Assembly (NCBI GenBank): GCA_965657665.1
Contig: CBFHPF010000076.1
Location: 1 to 6,752, forward strand
Direction of reading: 5' to 3'
DNA from: UBA8337 sp965657665
GTDB taxonomy: Bacteria > Pseudomonadota > Alphaproteobacteria > RS24
DNA: 6,752 nucleotides
Below, in pieces: positions 6,131-6,752 of this stretch. The notes beneath the pieces were generated by a model that saw nothing but the letters and a program-made list of their open reading frames with translations, did no database searches and was not told where the DNA came from. The position numbers were made by a program, and so were the translations under genes. The stretch's first letter is position 1, and every line of letters begins with the position of its first letter.

Positions 6131-6752
6131 ATGTCCAACGCTATTATTGAACCGACTGCCTCAACTGCACCGGTAGACGCCGTGTCGGCTAGCCCCATTG
6201 AGCCGCGTCATAATTGGACACGCGAAGAGGTGGACGCGCTGTTTGCGCTGCCGTTCAATGATTTGATTTTCCAAGCGCAAAGCGTGCATCGCCAATGGTT
6301 TGATGCCAATGAAGTGCAAAAATCGACTTTGCTGTCGGTAAAAACCGGCGGTTGTCCGGAAGACTGTAATTATTGTAGCCAGAGCGCCAAATTCGATACC
6401 GGCCTGAAGGCCAGTAAGTTGATGGATGTGGCTGAAGTGCTGGAAGGCGCGGAGCGCGCCAAAGCCGCCGGTGCGTCGCGCTATTGCATGGGCGCGGCAT
6501 GGCGCAGCCCGAAAGACCGCGATATGGCGCCGATTATTGCCATGGTCAAAGGCGTGCGCGCCATGGGCATGGAAACCTGCATGACGCTGGGCATGTTATC
6601 GCCTGAGCAAGCCGGTCAATTGAAAGAAGCCGGTCTCGATTATTACAATCACAATATTGATACGTCGGAAGAATTTTACGGCGAGATTATCACCACGCGG
6701 ACCTTTGAAGACCGCCTCGAAACGATTGGCTATGTGCAAGAGGCCGGTATTA
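6131..6752 (+). CDS. bioB: Biotin synthase BioB, N-terminal part, 3' end outside the window
   Basis: BioB is a radical-SAM enzyme that inserts sulfur into dethiobiotin in the last step of biotin synthesis. The visible 207 residues cover most of the TIM barrel. The [4Fe-4S] cluster motif is CPEDCNYC with Cys75, Cys79 and Cys82 (E. coli 53, 57 and 60). Two of the [2Fe-2S] ligands are present: Cys119 in RYCMGAAW (E. coli 97) and Cys150 in METCMTLG (E. coli 128). The substrate-binding segment YYNHNIDTSEEFYGEI (171-186) is intact, with Asn173, Asn175 and Asp177. The numbering offset to E. coli is a constant 22, caused by an Ala/Pro/Ser-rich N-terminal extension before the conserved HNWTREEV. The third cysteine and the arginine ligand of the auxiliary cluster lie beyond the window. 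It follows the TIGR03084-like gene after 39 nt on the same strand, next to an operon whose alpha subunit needs biotin. It may be read from the operon or from its own promoter; no clear -35/-10 pair was found. Confidence 0.96.
   Translation, partial: MSNAIIEPTASTAPVDAVSASPIEPRHNWTREEVDALFALPFNDLIFQAQSVHRQWFDANEVQKSTLLSVKTGGCPEDCNYCSQSAKFDTGLKASKLMDVAEVLEGAERAKAAGASRYCMGAAWRSPKDRDMAPIIAMVKGVRAMGMETCMTLGMLSPEQAGQLKEAGLDYYNHNIDTSEEFYGEIITTRTFEDRLETIGYVQEAGI

Noticed and set aside
5967..6176. Short plus-strand frame spanning the end of the TIGR03084-like gene and the start of bioB
   Set aside because: It overlaps two real genes out of frame, and its translation is basic, unstructured and without a plausible start signal.

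Overview
The window is a tightly packed, one-strand (+) stretch of an accessory catabolic operon, most likely from an alphaproteobacterium. GC is intermediate and the codons favour GCG, GGC and TTG/TAT together. The biotin synthase at the right end carries sequence signatures (RYCMGAAW, GMETCMTLGML) that I associate with alphaproteobacterial BioB. This taxonomic reading is inference.

Layout, left to right: (1) the C-terminal part of an AtuA-family protein (acyclic terpene utilisation family, catalytic role unknown), cut by the left edge; (2) the carboxyltransferase (beta) subunit of a biotin-dependent acyl-CoA carboxylase, overlapping gene 1 by one base; (3) a crotonase-fold enoyl-CoA hydratase; (4) the biotin carboxylase/BCCP (alpha) subunit of the same carboxylase, 2 nt after gene 3; (5) a DinB/mycothiol-maleylpyruvate-isomerase-like metal-binding protein resembling the TIGR03084 family, 9 nt after gene 4; (6) after a 39-nt gap holding a perfect 7+7 palindrome, the 5' part of bioB, cut by the right edge. 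There is no RNA gene, mobile element, CRISPR array or clear terminator, and no non-coding stretch longer than 39 nt.

The order beta subunit - hydratase - alpha subunit is shared by two known pathways. One is leucine degradation (liu: 3-methylcrotonyl-CoA carboxylase and methylglutaconyl-CoA hydratase). The other is acyclic terpene degradation (atu: geranyl-CoA carboxylase and isohexenylglutaconyl-CoA hydratase). The AtuA protein in front favours an atu-like pathway. So does a small Ala where methylcrotonyl-CoA carboxylase beta subunits normally have a bulky Phe in the 'IFL-GPP' segment. The likely chemistry is biotin- and ATP-dependent carboxylation of the methyl group of a 3-methyl-branched 2-enoyl-CoA, followed by hydration to a 3-hydroxy acyl-CoA that a lyase could cleave. 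No acyl-CoA dehydrogenase or lyase is visible in the window.

The two least expected parts are the TIGR03084-like protein, whose relatives use mycothiol (a thiol not known from proteobacteria), and bioB next to a biotin-consuming enzyme. Together they suggest a self-contained branched acyl-CoA catabolic module that brings its own cofactor supply and an unassigned metalloprotein.
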